From a candidate division CSSED10-310 bacterium (GTDB taxonomy: Bacteria; CSSED10-310; JAFGJC01), in assembly GCA_016929305.1 (NCBI GenBank), contig JAFGJC010000128.1, positions 1-23,345 on the forward strand: DNA of 23,345 nucleotides, in the 5' to 3' direction. A model generated the notes under the pieces. The model was not told the DNA's origin. It did no database searches and saw only the letters and a list, made by a program, of their open reading frames with translations. Below are positions 7,680 through 16,248 of the stretch, in pieces. The position numbers and the translations under genes are program-made. Each line of letters opens with the position of its first letter. Position 1 is the stretch's first letter.

Positions 7680-8240
7680 ATGGGGATATCAGTAATTATT
7701 TTTCTCTTAATTATCGCAGGTATCATTTTCGTATTATTCAATTTATACAATAGCTTAGTCAGGGCCAGAAACGCCGTCAAAAATGCCTGGTCACAAATCG
7801 ATGTACAGTTAAAGCGCCGACACGATTTAATACCCAATCTTGTTGAAACGGCAAAAGGGTATATGAAGCATGAACGTCAAACACTTGAAGCTGTTGTCAA
7901 TGCCAGAAATATTGCCATGAATGCAGATGGAGTCGCCGAAACTGGAAAAGCAGAAGGTATGTTGACAAATGCTCTCAAGAGTTTATTTGCTGTTGCAGAA
8001 GCCTATCCAGACTTGAAAGCCAATCAGAATTTTCTTGCCTTACAAGAGGAATTGACGTCAACGGAAAACAAAATCGCGTTTTCAAGACAGGCCTTCAATG
8101 ATTCGGTAATGAACTATAATGACAAATGTGAAATGGTACCAACCAATTTCATCGCCAACATGTTCAATTTTAAAAAAGAAGAATTTTTTGAAATTGAAAT
8201 TCCGGAAGAACGAGCTGTACCCAAAGTGGATTTTTCTTAA
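7680..8240 (+). CDS. lemA: LemA family membrane protein
   Basis: 186 residues, typical of the family. One N-terminal TM helix (about 3-22) is followed by the LemA signature NLYNSLVRARNAVKNAWSQI (21-40) and the helical-bundle repeat DVQLKRRHDLIPNLVETAKG (41-60). The conserved end pattern RQAFNDSVMNYND then NMFNFKKEEFF is also present. LemA proteins are anchored with a short outside N-terminus and a cytoplasmic helical bundle. Their biochemical function is unsettled, but they are very often encoded beside HtpX/M48 proteases. The start has a strong AGGAGG (7664-7669) ten bases upstream, partly inside the zf-TFIIB stop codon, so translation is probably coupled. The M48 protease gene follows after 21 bases. 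Confidence 0.95.
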   Translation: MGISVIIFLLIIAGIIFVLFNLYNSLVRARNAVKNAWSQIDVQLKRRHDLIPNLVETAKGYMKHERQTLEAVVNARNIAMNADGVAETGKAEGMLTNALKSLFAVAEAYPDLKANQNFLALQEELTSTENKIAFSRQAFNDSVMNYNDKCEMVPTNFIANMFNFKKEEFFEIEIPEERAVPKVDFS

Positions 8241-8261
8241 ACAAATCATCGGCAAGTAACC

Positions 8262-9548
8262 ATGTGGGAAATCGCGTTATCTAATCGCAGAAAATCTATA
8301 TTTTTGGTCGTACTGATGGCTCTGCTTCTCTTTTCAGTCGGATATACTACTGGTGAACTTTTACTTGGTCCTGGCGGAGGATTATTGGGTATCGGAATCG
8401 CTTTGATCATATGGGTTATCCTGACTTCTATCGCATTTTTCCAGGGTAAAAAACTTTTAATGAGGATATCCGGAGGTCAAAAGATCGAAAAAGCGGATCA
8501 TCCACGATTGTTTAATGTTGTCGAAGAAATGGTCATTGCGTCGCAACTGACGAAGATACCGGATATTTATATCATTGACGATCCCGCTCCCAATGCGTTT
8601 GCAACAGGACGCAACATAGATAATGCCGCCATTGCCGTTACAACTGGACTGCTGAACCGTCTTAACAGAGACGAGTTGCAGGGTGTTGTAGCCCATGAAA
8701 TTGGCCATGTAAAGAATCGGGATATTCTTTTCATGACGTTACTGGGAGTCATGTTAGGAGCTATTGTGCTCATTACTGACTTAGCTGTCAGATCATTTTT
8801 TTACGGCGGTCACCGCCGAAGATCTCGAACTTCTTCGCAATCGTCGAATCAACTCCAAATTATTATTCTCGTTATCGGAATCGTTTTGATGATACTTTCT
8901 CCGATAATCGCCCAGATAATTTATTTCGCTGCTTCCAGAAAAAGAGAGTATCTGGCTGATTCTTCTTCAGCAATATTCACAAGATACCCGGAAGGGCTCG
9001 CTCGAGCTCTTGAGAAAATTGAATACACTTCCATACGGATGAAAAAGACGAATCGTGTTACAGCGCCAATGTATATTGTGAATCCGTTACAGAAATTGAG
9101 TGCGAAGTCTGTCGGTTTGTTCAGCACACATCCACCCACCTCTCAACGAATACAGATACTGCGCAATATGGCAGGAAGTCCCAATTATATTGATTATGAT
9201 ACCGCCTATAAGAAAATCACCGGAAGCTCCGCATCTATTATTCCCGGAACAACTTTGCAAACCGTGATAGCTGATCGGAAATCACCGTCTAAGCCAGAAC
9301 TTAAAAAAACAGTGCCGATACCAACCGCTGTATTGGCAGGTGCTGCAATGTCTGTTGAACCGGAGCAGGTTTCTGAAAGAGTTAGAGAAACAACCGATGC
9401 AATCTGGAAAGCAAAGAACTACCGCTTTATTGATTGTACTTGCGGAGCTAAATTAAAAGTGCCCCCTTCGTTTAATAGACCGACCGTCACATGTTTGAGA
9501 TGCAGAACATCATATTCTTTGAATTCCAAAGTTGAAAACGGGAAATAA
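8262..9548 (+). CDS. htpX: HtpX-like M48 membrane metalloprotease with C-terminal zinc ribbon
   Basis: 428 residues. Hydrophobic helices at about 12-29, 42-60, 155-178 and 199-222 give the four-TM HtpX layout. The catalytic HEIGH is at 145-149 in VVAHEIGHVKNRD, and the third zinc ligand is Glu229 in SRKREYLADSSS (225-236). The STHPPTSQRI motif (288-297) is the usual M48B end signature. HtpX degrades misfolded or damaged membrane proteins at the cytoplasmic face. The chain is about 130 residues longer than a standard HtpX (near 290-300). The extra part holds a low-complexity linker, then CTC (392-394) and CLRC (411-414) in a small zinc-ribbon-like domain. It sits in the zf-TFIIB-lemA-htpX arrangement, so two genes of the set carry zinc knuckles. 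The gene symbol is by family; orthology to E. coli htpX is not shown. Confidence 0.92.
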   Translation: MWEIALSNRRKSIFLVVLMALLLFSVGYTTGELLLGPGGGLLGIGIALIIWVILTSIAFFQGKKLLMRISGGQKIEKADHPRLFNVVEEMVIASQLTKIPDIYIIDDPAPNAFATGRNIDNAAIAVTTGLLNRLNRDELQGVVAHEIGHVKNRDILFMTLLGVMLGAIVLITDLAVRSFFYGGHRRRSRTSSQSSNQLQIIILVIGIVLMILSPIIAQIIYFAASRKREYLADSSSAIFTRYPEGLARALEKIEYTSIRMKKTNRVTAPMYIVNPLQKLSAKSVGLFSTHPPTSQRIQILRNMAGSPNYIDYDTAYKKITGSSASIIPGTTLQTVIADRKSPSKPELKKTVPIPTAVLAGAAMSVEPEQVSERVRETTDAIWKAKNYRFIDCTCGAKLKVPPSFNRPTVTCLRCRTSYSLNSKVENGK

Positions 9549-9570
9549 CGGTTAGATTATTTTTCCGGTG

Positions 9571-10710
9571 TTATTGATTTTTCACTGAATTCTGTGCATC
9601 AAAATCATTCAGCCCGACTACAAGCTGTTGCATACTGGATTTAAGATGATCCAGATCTATGCCAAAACCAATTCGAAAAAATGAAGGCTCTCTGAAAAAC
9701 CATCCCGGGACAACAAAAATGCTGAACTCTTTAGCGAGATAGTCAACCAATGGCAATGAGTCTGCCCAGTTACTTAATCTTAAAAAAGCCACGCATCCAT
9801 AATCCGGTACCCATCCTTTGACAACATCTGATTTGAACAGGGGAGCAAGTTGACGTTTAACATATTCCCGGTTTACGGATACTTTGTCGCGAGATGCTTT
9901 TCTGTATTTTTCGAACGAATCAAAAACAAATGATGTCAGAACTTCGAGTTGCCGGGATCCAACACCATTGATCAGCGGCTGTGCATGTCTTAATCTATTG
10001 GTCAGATTTTCTGATGCGACAATCCATCCGCATCTTAAAAATCCCAGTCCATATACTTTGGTCAGACTGCTGATGGTGATGATGGAATCATCCAGCGTTG
10101 CTGCAGGCAAAAAATCATCTGGAACAAAATCTTTGTAGATTTCGTCAATAACCAAATAGCAATCTTTATTGCAGCCTTTGATCACCTCAAGTATTGATAT
10201 AATTTGAGATTCAGATATGAAGCTTCCCGTTGGATTATGCAGATTCGATATGAATGCAAGCTGTGTATCTTTAGTAATTCTGGCAGCAAGCTGATCAAGA
10301 TCGATCTCTCCACTAGTGATATGTCGTCCAAAAAAACTAACCTCCATCCCAAGTTCCTGAGGAACCCGCCACAAAGGTTCATATACCGGCGTTTCCACCG
10401 CGACTTTCATATACCTTGAAGATAAGGCCAAAGCACAAAGAATTATTCCATTGGATGCTCCACAGGTTAACGTTATGTTTTTGGGATTGACACCATATCT
10501 TGAAGCAATTTGCTCGATGAGCAACGGATGTCCCCATTCGTTTGCTGTTGCCATGCGAGTTTTGAATTTTGGATCTCTACTCTCAGGTAAATCCTCATTA
10601 AGCAAATCCCAGGGTTCCGAAATTCCACTGCTCAATAAATTGTATTTTGTATTATCGCGGTAGATTTGGCCTAATAAATCCTTGTACCAACTTAAATAGC
10701 TAATTTTCAT
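9571..10710 (-). CDS. PLP-dependent class I/II aminotransferase
   Basis: 379 residues, full length for fold type I. Recognisable cofactor residues are Asn159 in HNPTG (158-162), Asp189 in VIDEIYKDF (binds the pyridine nitrogen), Tyr192, the Schiff-base Lys218 in SSLTKVYGLGFLRCGW, Arg226 and the substrate-carboxylate Arg346 in FFRIGFG. The segment WGHPLLIEQIASRYG (59-73) is the usual class I entry motif. It should transfer an amino group between an amino acid and a keto acid; the substrate cannot be read from the sequence, and it is not a DegT/sugar aminotransferase. The start at 10710 comes 2 bases after the stop of the GT-C-like gene, with GGAAAG inside that gene's end, so the two are coupled. 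It is the last gene of the minus arm of the glycan locus and converges on the htpX-like gene. Confidence 0.9.
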   Translation of the reverse strand: MKISYLSWYKDLLGQIYRDNTKYNLLSSGISEPWDLLNEDLPESRDPKFKTRMATANEWGHPLLIEQIASRYGVNPKNITLTCGASNGIILCALALSSRYMKVAVETPVYEPLWRVPQELGMEVSFFGRHITSGEIDLDQLAARITKDTQLAFISNLHNPTGSFISESQIISILEVIKGCNKDCYLVIDEIYKDFVPDDFLPAATLDDSIITISSLTKVYGLGFLRCGWIVASENLTNRLRHAQPLINGVGSRQLEVLTSFVFDSFEKYRKASRDKVSVNREYVKRQLAPLFKSDVVKGWVPDYGCVAFLRLSNWADSLPLVDYLAKEFSIFVVPGWFFREPSFFRIGFGIDLDHLKSSMQQLVVGLNDFDAQNSVKNQ

Positions 10711-10712
10711 AA

Positions 10713-12758
10713 TTACTTTCCTTGATGCACTTTATAAATTACCAGATTAACATACGGATTCTTATTATGTACAGGCTTCCAGAATTTAATGTGGGAATCA
10801 ATCCAAGACGCACCTGGTTTATCCTGCCAGTTTTCAGGAAACGGCCCGACAGCTATATACCGAATCCGATTGATGTTTATAATCTGATCGAGATCGCCCA
10901 TTGTGGACGCCTCCTCAGATAGATTGACGGGAATCCGGTCAAGATTCTTACCAAACAGCAGATAAGGCATGTAACTCATTATAAATCCTATTTTCTCTCC
11001 ACCTTCCGTGTTTTTGTCAATGAACTGATATATACCGGCACACCTTTGAACCTGTAACATCTCTCTATAGTTTCTGGCAGAAAATGTCACACACAGTAAA
11101 AGGATTATGACACTACTCACGACAATAAACTTATGCTCTCCAAAGAAATGTACAGTTTTTGCCGCATAACCAGACTTTGTTAAACCCGTACATGCAAATA
11201 TTCCAACTATGATTAAATAGTGATTATATGATGAAAGTGTTGACAGAACTGAAATACATACTATTAAGGCAAAGATTTCTTTACGAAAACCCAGGATTGT
11301 CCATCCCACAGCTGAGATTGCTGCTAAGACGCCCAGGAATGGCATGCCATATCGCATCGCCTGACCGAACCATGGTTTCAGGGGGTTGCCCAATTTATTC
11401 ACCGCGCTGAAAGGAGTGTTCCAATAGAAAAACAGGCATCCGGCGGAGATTAAAACTAATATTGTTAAAACACGCCTTTCCTTATTTCTTGCACTATAAA
11501 AGTAAAAAAGAACAATCCCTATCAGCGAAAATACTAAAAGCCCCCCATTTAATCCCAATTGTTGCCTCAACTGTTGACCGAGCAACTCCCAGTGATCCGA
11601 ATTTTTCCACTCAAATACGGCGGCTAAAGATGATTTGTACAGACTTTCTGTAATCTCTGAACCTGGGAACAGTAGAATTCCAAAAATCTTCATACCGACA
11701 AATCCGAGGGGATTACCGAATCGCATCGTGTTTTGAATGTACCAAACACAACCGAGCAGAACAAACAAACAAAGTCCAGCAATTCCCAAAATTATCCGTC
11801 TAAAATTTCCGACACCCTCACTGCTCAATACAGCATTGGTGGTTTGCCTCGAAAAACGAGTTGAGATTTTTATAAATGCAAACAGCAGTATCAGAATACA
11901 CAGATATGGAATACTGGACATTTTTATGCCCAACATCATTGAAGCAGACAGACTTGCCAAAAAAAGAAACCATGCATTTTTGAATTTTTGATAGTATAGC
12001 AGAAAAGTGACAGCCGCAGTAAAAAAAGCGGCAAACGCGATATCGATTCTCATTGTTTTAATATTGAAAAGCGTCAACGACATCGTCATTAACACGATTG
12101 ATGTACCTATAGCATAAATTCTTTCTGCTCCTGCGTGTCTGCCCAGCAAATAAACACCCATACCCCAAAAAATCCATACCATCGATTGTCCCAACAAAAC
12201 CGCAAAATCATTACCGAATGGCAGGATAAAAATCGTTGAAAACAATTCCCAGTTATAAGCATAGGTCGTTTGAAGTGTCTGCGTGAAAAACATATCCAGA
12301 CTCTGGGTTTGATACCAGTGTGCCATTTCGGGAAGATGATATGCCAGTGAATCGTATTCACTAATCGGAATCACAAAATTTTCATAGGTTCGCAATAAAA
12401 TGACTGTCGTTATGAGAGCGATGAGTAATATTTCGAGAGAACCGAGTTTGGGGCGATCAGATTTTTGCCTGTTTTTTTGATACAAATTGCGGGATTTTAT
12501 CCATATTAAACCGGCAGCTAGCATTGTTGATTCAAGAGCAATGATTACAATGAGATTTAAAAAACCAAGTAAAGAAACAAACATAATCAGAGTTGTCTGA
12601 AAACAAAACCATAAGCAACAGAACATATAAATCTTTAGAATGGTCGATGATTTCCCTGGTGTTACATTGACTCTCGATAATAATCCCTGAATGAGTGGAA
12701 TCGGTCCCACAAGGATAACCAGGGTTATCAGAAATTGGTACGAGTGCTCTAAAAACAA
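10713..12758 (-). CDS. Polytopic GT-C-type glycosyltransferase (PMT/ArnT-like), probable
   Basis: 681 residues with about 12 or more hydrophobic helices and a soluble C-terminal part (about 585-681). After the third or fourth TM helix the sequence PISEYDSLAYHLPEMAHWY (131-149) carries the first-loop Asp136 typical of GT-C enzymes that take a polyprenyl-phosphate sugar. That gives it the look of an ArnT/PMT/GT39-related glycosyltransferase or a TPR-less relative. The substrate is unknown. The start is TTG at 12758, the only one available: a stop codon lies four codons upstream and the next Met is residue 45, within a TM helix. GGAAAGG lies about 12 bases before it. The sulfatase-fold gene ends 29 bases upstream and the aminotransferase starts 2 bases downstream, so the three form one operon. 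It probably acts on the outer face of the cytoplasmic membrane. Confidence 0.75.
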   Translation of the reverse strand: MFLEHSYQFLITLVILVGPIPLIQGLLSRVNVTPGKSSTILKIYMFCCLWFCFQTTLIMFVSLLGFLNLIVIIALESTMLAAGLIWIKSRNLYQKNRQKSDRPKLGSLEILLIALITTVILLRTYENFVIPISEYDSLAYHLPEMAHWYQTQSLDMFFTQTLQTTYAYNWELFSTIFILPFGNDFAVLLGQSMVWIFWGMGVYLLGRHAGAERIYAIGTSIVLMTMSLTLFNIKTMRIDIAFAAFFTAAVTFLLYYQKFKNAWFLFLASLSASMMLGIKMSSIPYLCILILLFAFIKISTRFSRQTTNAVLSSEGVGNFRRIILGIAGLCLFVLLGCVWYIQNTMRFGNPLGFVGMKIFGILLFPGSEITESLYKSSLAAVFEWKNSDHWELLGQQLRQQLGLNGGLLVFSLIGIVLFYFYSARNKERRVLTILVLISAGCLFFYWNTPFSAVNKLGNPLKPWFGQAMRYGMPFLGVLAAISAVGWTILGFRKEIFALIVCISVLSTLSSYNHYLIIVGIFACTGLTKSGYAAKTVHFFGEHKFIVVSSVIILLLCVTFSARNYREMLQVQRCAGIYQFIDKNTEGGEKIGFIMSYMPYLLFGKNLDRIPVNLSEEASTMGDLDQIININRIRYIAVGPFPENWQDKPGASWIDSHIKFWKPVHNKNPYVNLVIYKVHQGK

Positions 12759-12787
12759 ATCAGAGATTTACCTTTCCAATGTATATC

Positions 12788-14545
12788 CTAATTAATATAG
12801 CCCAGAGCCTTTAACTCGTCCAGCAGGAGTTTATCCATATGGATCTTCAGACTGCCGCCTACCGGTTGTTGTGATTTTTGCGTAGTCGTTACTTCTTGCT
12901 TCCATTTATTCTTGGTTTCCAGTGATTCTAAAAACAAATTGTCCGTTTCTGCGGGGTCGCTTTTAAGATCATAGAGCTCGAAATCTTCCAGTGGCACGGA
13001 CTCTGTCGGTGCCAAAAACAACGCAATACATCGGTCATCCTCTGAATCGCTTATTTCATGAGGAACATCGCAGCTATCACTCATGAGATGGATTGTTGTA
13101 AGTACGTTTTCATTGGTTTGTGGTAATGAAACTGTAAAAACACTCCATTTCTCTGGAACGCTGAATTGCGCTACTTCGATATTCTCCCAAAACACTTTTA
13201 CGTTGCGTGACTGATTATATCCTCTCATTTTTAATTTTAACTCGTTGCCAATCCCGGAGAGGTAAATATCACGCGTTGCCGACATGTGTCGTCCTCCGCC
13301 GGTATGATTTCTCTGAATGTATTTCATGTCTGAATCAATTGAATTGATAGACGCGCCTTTTACGACAAAGCTTTCCGAATATAGATTTTGTCTGTTTATC
13401 TGTTTGCCTTCCAATATAGTTTTTATCAAGCTGTATCCTTGACATTGTGCGTTTTCAGGTACACCGGTATATTCCAGTATCGTCGGCAGAATATCAACAC
13501 TTTCCACAGGAGATGATACTATTTTATGATCTAAATCTTTACTTAGATTAACAATCAGGGGCACGTGGATAATCGGCTCGTATAGCTGTTCATGAACTAG
13601 TTTTCCGTGTTCCATGAACTCTTCACCATGATCCGACGTAATAATCATCATTGAACGATGATCATAACATCTTTCCTGAGCAGCTTTGAACAACTCGGGT
13701 AACAGCGAGTCTGTGTATCTTATTTCAGCATCGTACAATCCCTTAAAATGATTGATATCTTTTGAGTTGATTTTCCTGATGCCTTTGTTTACCGACGCAA
13801 GATTAGGTCCGGTAGGTTCAAAACTTGGAACATACGAACGATCTGTGTAGATCTGATCGAACGGTTTGGGTGGGAAATATGGATCGTGCGTTTGATAGGT
13901 ATGCAAAAATAAAAAAGTTGGAGTGCCGATTGACTTATTTTTTAAAACCTGGATTCCGGCGTTCAGGATTTTATCCCAACCCCTGAGTTTGTCGCTGAAT
14001 ATCGAAAATCCTCGGTCAAATCCGTACCGGCCACTCACATAACCTCCCTCTGTATATCCTGCTGTGGTGTAGCCATGTGCTGTCAGTATTTCTGCTAGCG
14101 TTTGTATTTTGGTCGACAATCTGGCATCTGGCGGATAAACATCATGCTGACGGGGATATAAGGATGTGAATATACTCATGTGTGAAGGCAATGTCCCGGG
14201 TAATTGGACAATTTCCCTTTGAAAAAGACAGGAATACCTTGAGAAGTTGTCGATATTGGGACTTGTCGCCTTTGGGTATCCATAACATCCTAAATGGTCG
14301 GCTCTTAATGTATCAAAAGACACCAAAATAATAACGGGTAAATCACGCTCCTTGATGTTCGGTACAGGTATTTTCGCCTCTTTACCTTTAACGATAACGA
14401 TAATAGTCAAAACAATGAAAATACTCACCAATGAAGTGAAGATACTTTTCCGAAAACTCAAGATCTTGTTTCCTGAAAATCCAGTCCTTTTTCTGTCGAA
14501 TTCAAGCTTTAAAACCGGTAATTTCATCCTGGATAATATTATCAT
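12788..14545 (-). CDS. Membrane-anchored sulfatase-fold hydrolase/transferase
   Basis: About 585 residues from the ATG at 14545 (a TTG at 14578 and an ATG at 14527 are also possible). A basic N-terminus and one TM helix (about 35-53) place the rest outside the cytoplasm. The fold is alkaline-phosphatase/sulfatase: ILVSFDTLRADHLGCYGY (metal Asp78), GTLPSHMSIFTSLYP (about 117-131), TYQTHDPYFPP, and metal Asp/His in TSDHGEEFMEHG (303-314). In the nucleophile motif C/S-x-P-S-R this protein has T-L-P-S-H. It therefore cannot form formylglycine, and Thr118 is the likely nucleophile, as in phosphoethanolamine and phosphoglycerol transferases. An insert of about 100 residues near 400-510 (ELKLKMRGYNQ, then VKVFWENIEVAQFSVPEKW) looks like a beta-sandwich, possibly glycan-binding. 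It is the first gene of the minus arm; it may add or remove phosphate-type groups on a glycan. Confidence 0.82.
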   Translation of the reverse strand: MIILSRMKLPVLKLEFDRKRTGFSGNKILSFRKSIFTSLVSIFIVLTIIVIVKGKEAKIPVPNIKERDLPVIILVSFDTLRADHLGCYGYPKATSPNIDNFSRYSCLFQREIVQLPGTLPSHMSIFTSLYPRQHDVYPPDARLSTKIQTLAEILTAHGYTTAGYTEGGYVSGRYGFDRGFSIFSDKLRGWDKILNAGIQVLKNKSIGTPTFLFLHTYQTHDPYFPPKPFDQIYTDRSYVPSFEPTGPNLASVNKGIRKINSKDINHFKGLYDAEIRYTDSLLPELFKAAQERCYDHRSMMIITSDHGEEFMEHGKLVHEQLYEPIIHVPLIVNLSKDLDHKIVSSPVESVDILPTILEYTGVPENAQCQGYSLIKTILEGKQINRQNLYSESFVVKGASINSIDSDMKYIQRNHTGGGRHMSATRDIYLSGIGNELKLKMRGYNQSRNVKVFWENIEVAQFSVPEKWSVFTVSLPQTNENVLTTIHLMSDSCDVPHEISDSEDDRCIALFLAPTESVPLEDFELYDLKSDPAETDNLFLESLETKNKWKQEVTTTQKSQQPVGGSLKIHMDKLLLDELKALGYIN

Positions 14546-14685
14546 GGTTACTTGCTTTGAATACACAAACTTGTACAAATCATTTCTCAGTAAATTTCTC
14601 TTGACTAAATCCAGTGGTATTGGTTCACTTAAATTAATATAGCATCAACTCGGAATGCAAAATACTCATTCAGAAAAGTATTTTT
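14546..14685. promoter_or_regulatory. Divergent intergenic region of the glycan locus
   Basis: This 140-base A/T-rich gap separates the two arms. On the plus strand TTGACT (14601-14606) is a good -35 box, but the hexamer 17 bases on (TTCACT) is a poor -10. On the minus strand TATATT (near 14636-14641) could be a -10 without a good -35 partner. I infer that both arms are transcribed outward from here but cannot fix either start. The start codon of the minus-arm gene is itself uncertain, because its frame stays open back to about 14645. Confidence 0.3.
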
Positions 14686-16170
14686 GTGAACGCTAAACTT
14701 ACGAATTTATGTCTTGTTGTCTGTCTGTCGGCAATTACTTTTATCGGACCTGTGTATCTGTGGTCGATCTCTCCGGACTGGATATCAAATACATATGGTA
14801 AAAGCTATGAATTATTTGAGCTTTTTGGATTTTTTTCAGCAGTCAGCATTGCTATTTATCTCTGCATTTTTATGCTTAAGCGTAATTCTCAAGGTAACAC
14901 CTCAATTATTCTGACAGTAACCTTCATCATTATATTACTCAGATATAATCTTGTTTTTAGCGAATATTCCTTTAAATCTTTTGATTACAGTCAATATGAA
15001 AAAGCTGCTATTGCCGTTTTCAAGGATAAAAATCCCTATGAGGAAGCAACATACCTATACCCACCATTATTTGCCCAATGTCTGGCAAAAACGTATGCGA
15101 TGATTAACCATTTAATTTACTCTTTTAATACAAACTATCAGGATGAGACAGCAAAGTTGCTGCTGTTTTACACATATCAGAGCCTTCAATTTGCTAACAT
15201 AATTTTTTTAACATACTTGTGTATTTTATTCGGTCGGAATTTAAAAATCTCCCCAACAACATTATCTGTCATTCTTCTTGTTTTACTTATGATCAATACT
15301 CCTATTACAAGAACATTAAGACACAATCAGGTCAATCTCTTTGTCATCAATTTCTTGTTAGTATCTCTTTTATTAATGGAAATTTCGCCAGAACTTTGCG
15401 GTTTTTTTCTGGCCATAGCAATTCACATCAAAGTCTATCCATTATTATTACTACTACCACTGGTTATTATGCATAAGTTTCGTGTAATTTTATCCTGTAT
15501 TGCAACGGTCATTCTCATTGTTGGCCTACAAACGACCGGATTCACCGATTTCAGCATCTATCGAGCTTTCATTGAATTTTTTATCTCTTTTCCTCAGAGT
15601 CACTACTATAGAGATACCGGATTATTCAGTATTGTATATAATTTCTTTTATTTCGGAGGTATATTGAATCATCACCCCACCGATTTGAATCTTAGACTTG
15701 TTTCCATAATAGCATGGGTTCTTCGGCTAGGAATATTCACCTGGTTTCTGTTCCGTCTTTTTAAACGGGAAATTACTTACCGCGCAGACTCGTCTCATGC
15801 CTTTTCTTCCGCAAACCAACCAGTTGATCTGCAAAAAATTCGATGGTATGGACATTTTACGGATACCCTATTATTCGCCACTTTATTGTCACCAAAAGTA
15901 TGGGAACATCATTATGTGTTTATCATTCCTGTTTTTATTTGGGGATTTACGCTGCTTGATTCCAAAAACATTAAATGGTTCATGGCATCGTTGATCCTCA
16001 TAAATATCCTTCCGATTACGGATATCTTTCCACTCAGCTATCATAGGTTCATCGGCGTGCTGATATTGATTTCGATACTTCCCTACAAAAAACTACCTTC
16101 CCCAATTCCACCGGAAGTCGTATGCTCCCGCGTTAAGAAAGAAAAAAACGCTCGGGATTTTTCAGAATAA
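14686..16170 (+). CDS. GT87-like (DUF2029) polytopic glycosyltransferase
   Basis: 494 residues with about 11 TM helices. The first large loop reads SFKSFDYSQYEKAAIAVFKD (96-115), followed by KNPYEEA and TYLYPPLFA, with Asp100 in the GT-C first-loop acidic position. Later RHNQVNLFV (212-220), IHIKVYPLLLLLP (246-258) and SPKVWEHHYVFIIPVF (402-417) match the pattern of GT87 polyprenyl-phosphate-mannose-type transferases (G-Q-x-N, K-x-xP, SP-x-x-W-x-H). I infer that it transfers a hexose from a lipid-phosphate donor to an exported acceptor on the outer membrane face of the cytoplasmic membrane. The start is GTG at 14686; the next Met (residue 63) would cut off two helices. It heads the plus arm; the ProRS-like gene starts 78 bases after its stop. 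Confidence 0.82.
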   Translation: MNAKLTNLCLVVCLSAITFIGPVYLWSISPDWISNTYGKSYELFELFGFFSAVSIAIYLCIFMLKRNSQGNTSIILTVTFIIILLRYNLVFSEYSFKSFDYSQYEKAAIAVFKDKNPYEEATYLYPPLFAQCLAKTYAMINHLIYSFNTNYQDETAKLLLFYTYQSLQFANIIFLTYLCILFGRNLKISPTTLSVILLVLLMINTPITRTLRHNQVNLFVINFLLVSLLLMEISPELCGFFLAIAIHIKVYPLLLLLPLVIMHKFRVILSCIATVILIVGLQTTGFTDFSIYRAFIEFFISFPQSHYYRDTGLFSIVYNFFYFGGILNHHPTDLNLRLVSIIAWVLRLGIFTWFLFRLFKREITYRADSSHAFSSANQPVDLQKIRWYGHFTDTLLFATLLSPKVWEHHYVFIIPVFIWGFTLLDSKNIKWFMASLILINILPITDIFPLSYHRFIGVLILISILPYKKLPSPIPPEVVCSRVKKEKNARDFSE

Positions 16171-16177
16171 AGACAGC

Positions 16178-16206
16178 TTGACCCTGTCGGCGAACATATC
16201 TAGGAT
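16178..16206 (+). promoter_or_regulatory. Candidate promoter for the ProRS-like gene
   Basis: TTGACC (16178-16183) and TAGGAT (16201-16206) lie exactly 17 bases apart, with 5 of 6 and 4 of 6 consensus matches. The predicted start near 16213 leaves a leader of about 36 bases before the ATG at 16249. A small inverted repeat, GACAG (16172-16176) and CTGTC (16184-16188), spans the -35 box and could be an operator or just a hairpin. If active, the ProRS-like gene and the following membrane gene have their own transcript. Confidence 0.35.
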
Positions 16207-16248
16207 TACAATCAATACTGACCCGTGTTGAATGTTGAGGTTATAAAG

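Noticed and set aside
9544..9575. AATAAC / GTTATT inverted repeat between the convergent htpX-like and aminotransferase genes, as a bidirectional terminator
   Set aside because: The stem is A/T-rich with six pairs, a large loop and both stop codons inside it; stability is doubtful.
12788..14545. Formylglycine-dependent arylsulfatase
   Set aside because: The nucleophile position is Thr (T-L-P-S-H), which cannot be converted to formylglycine.
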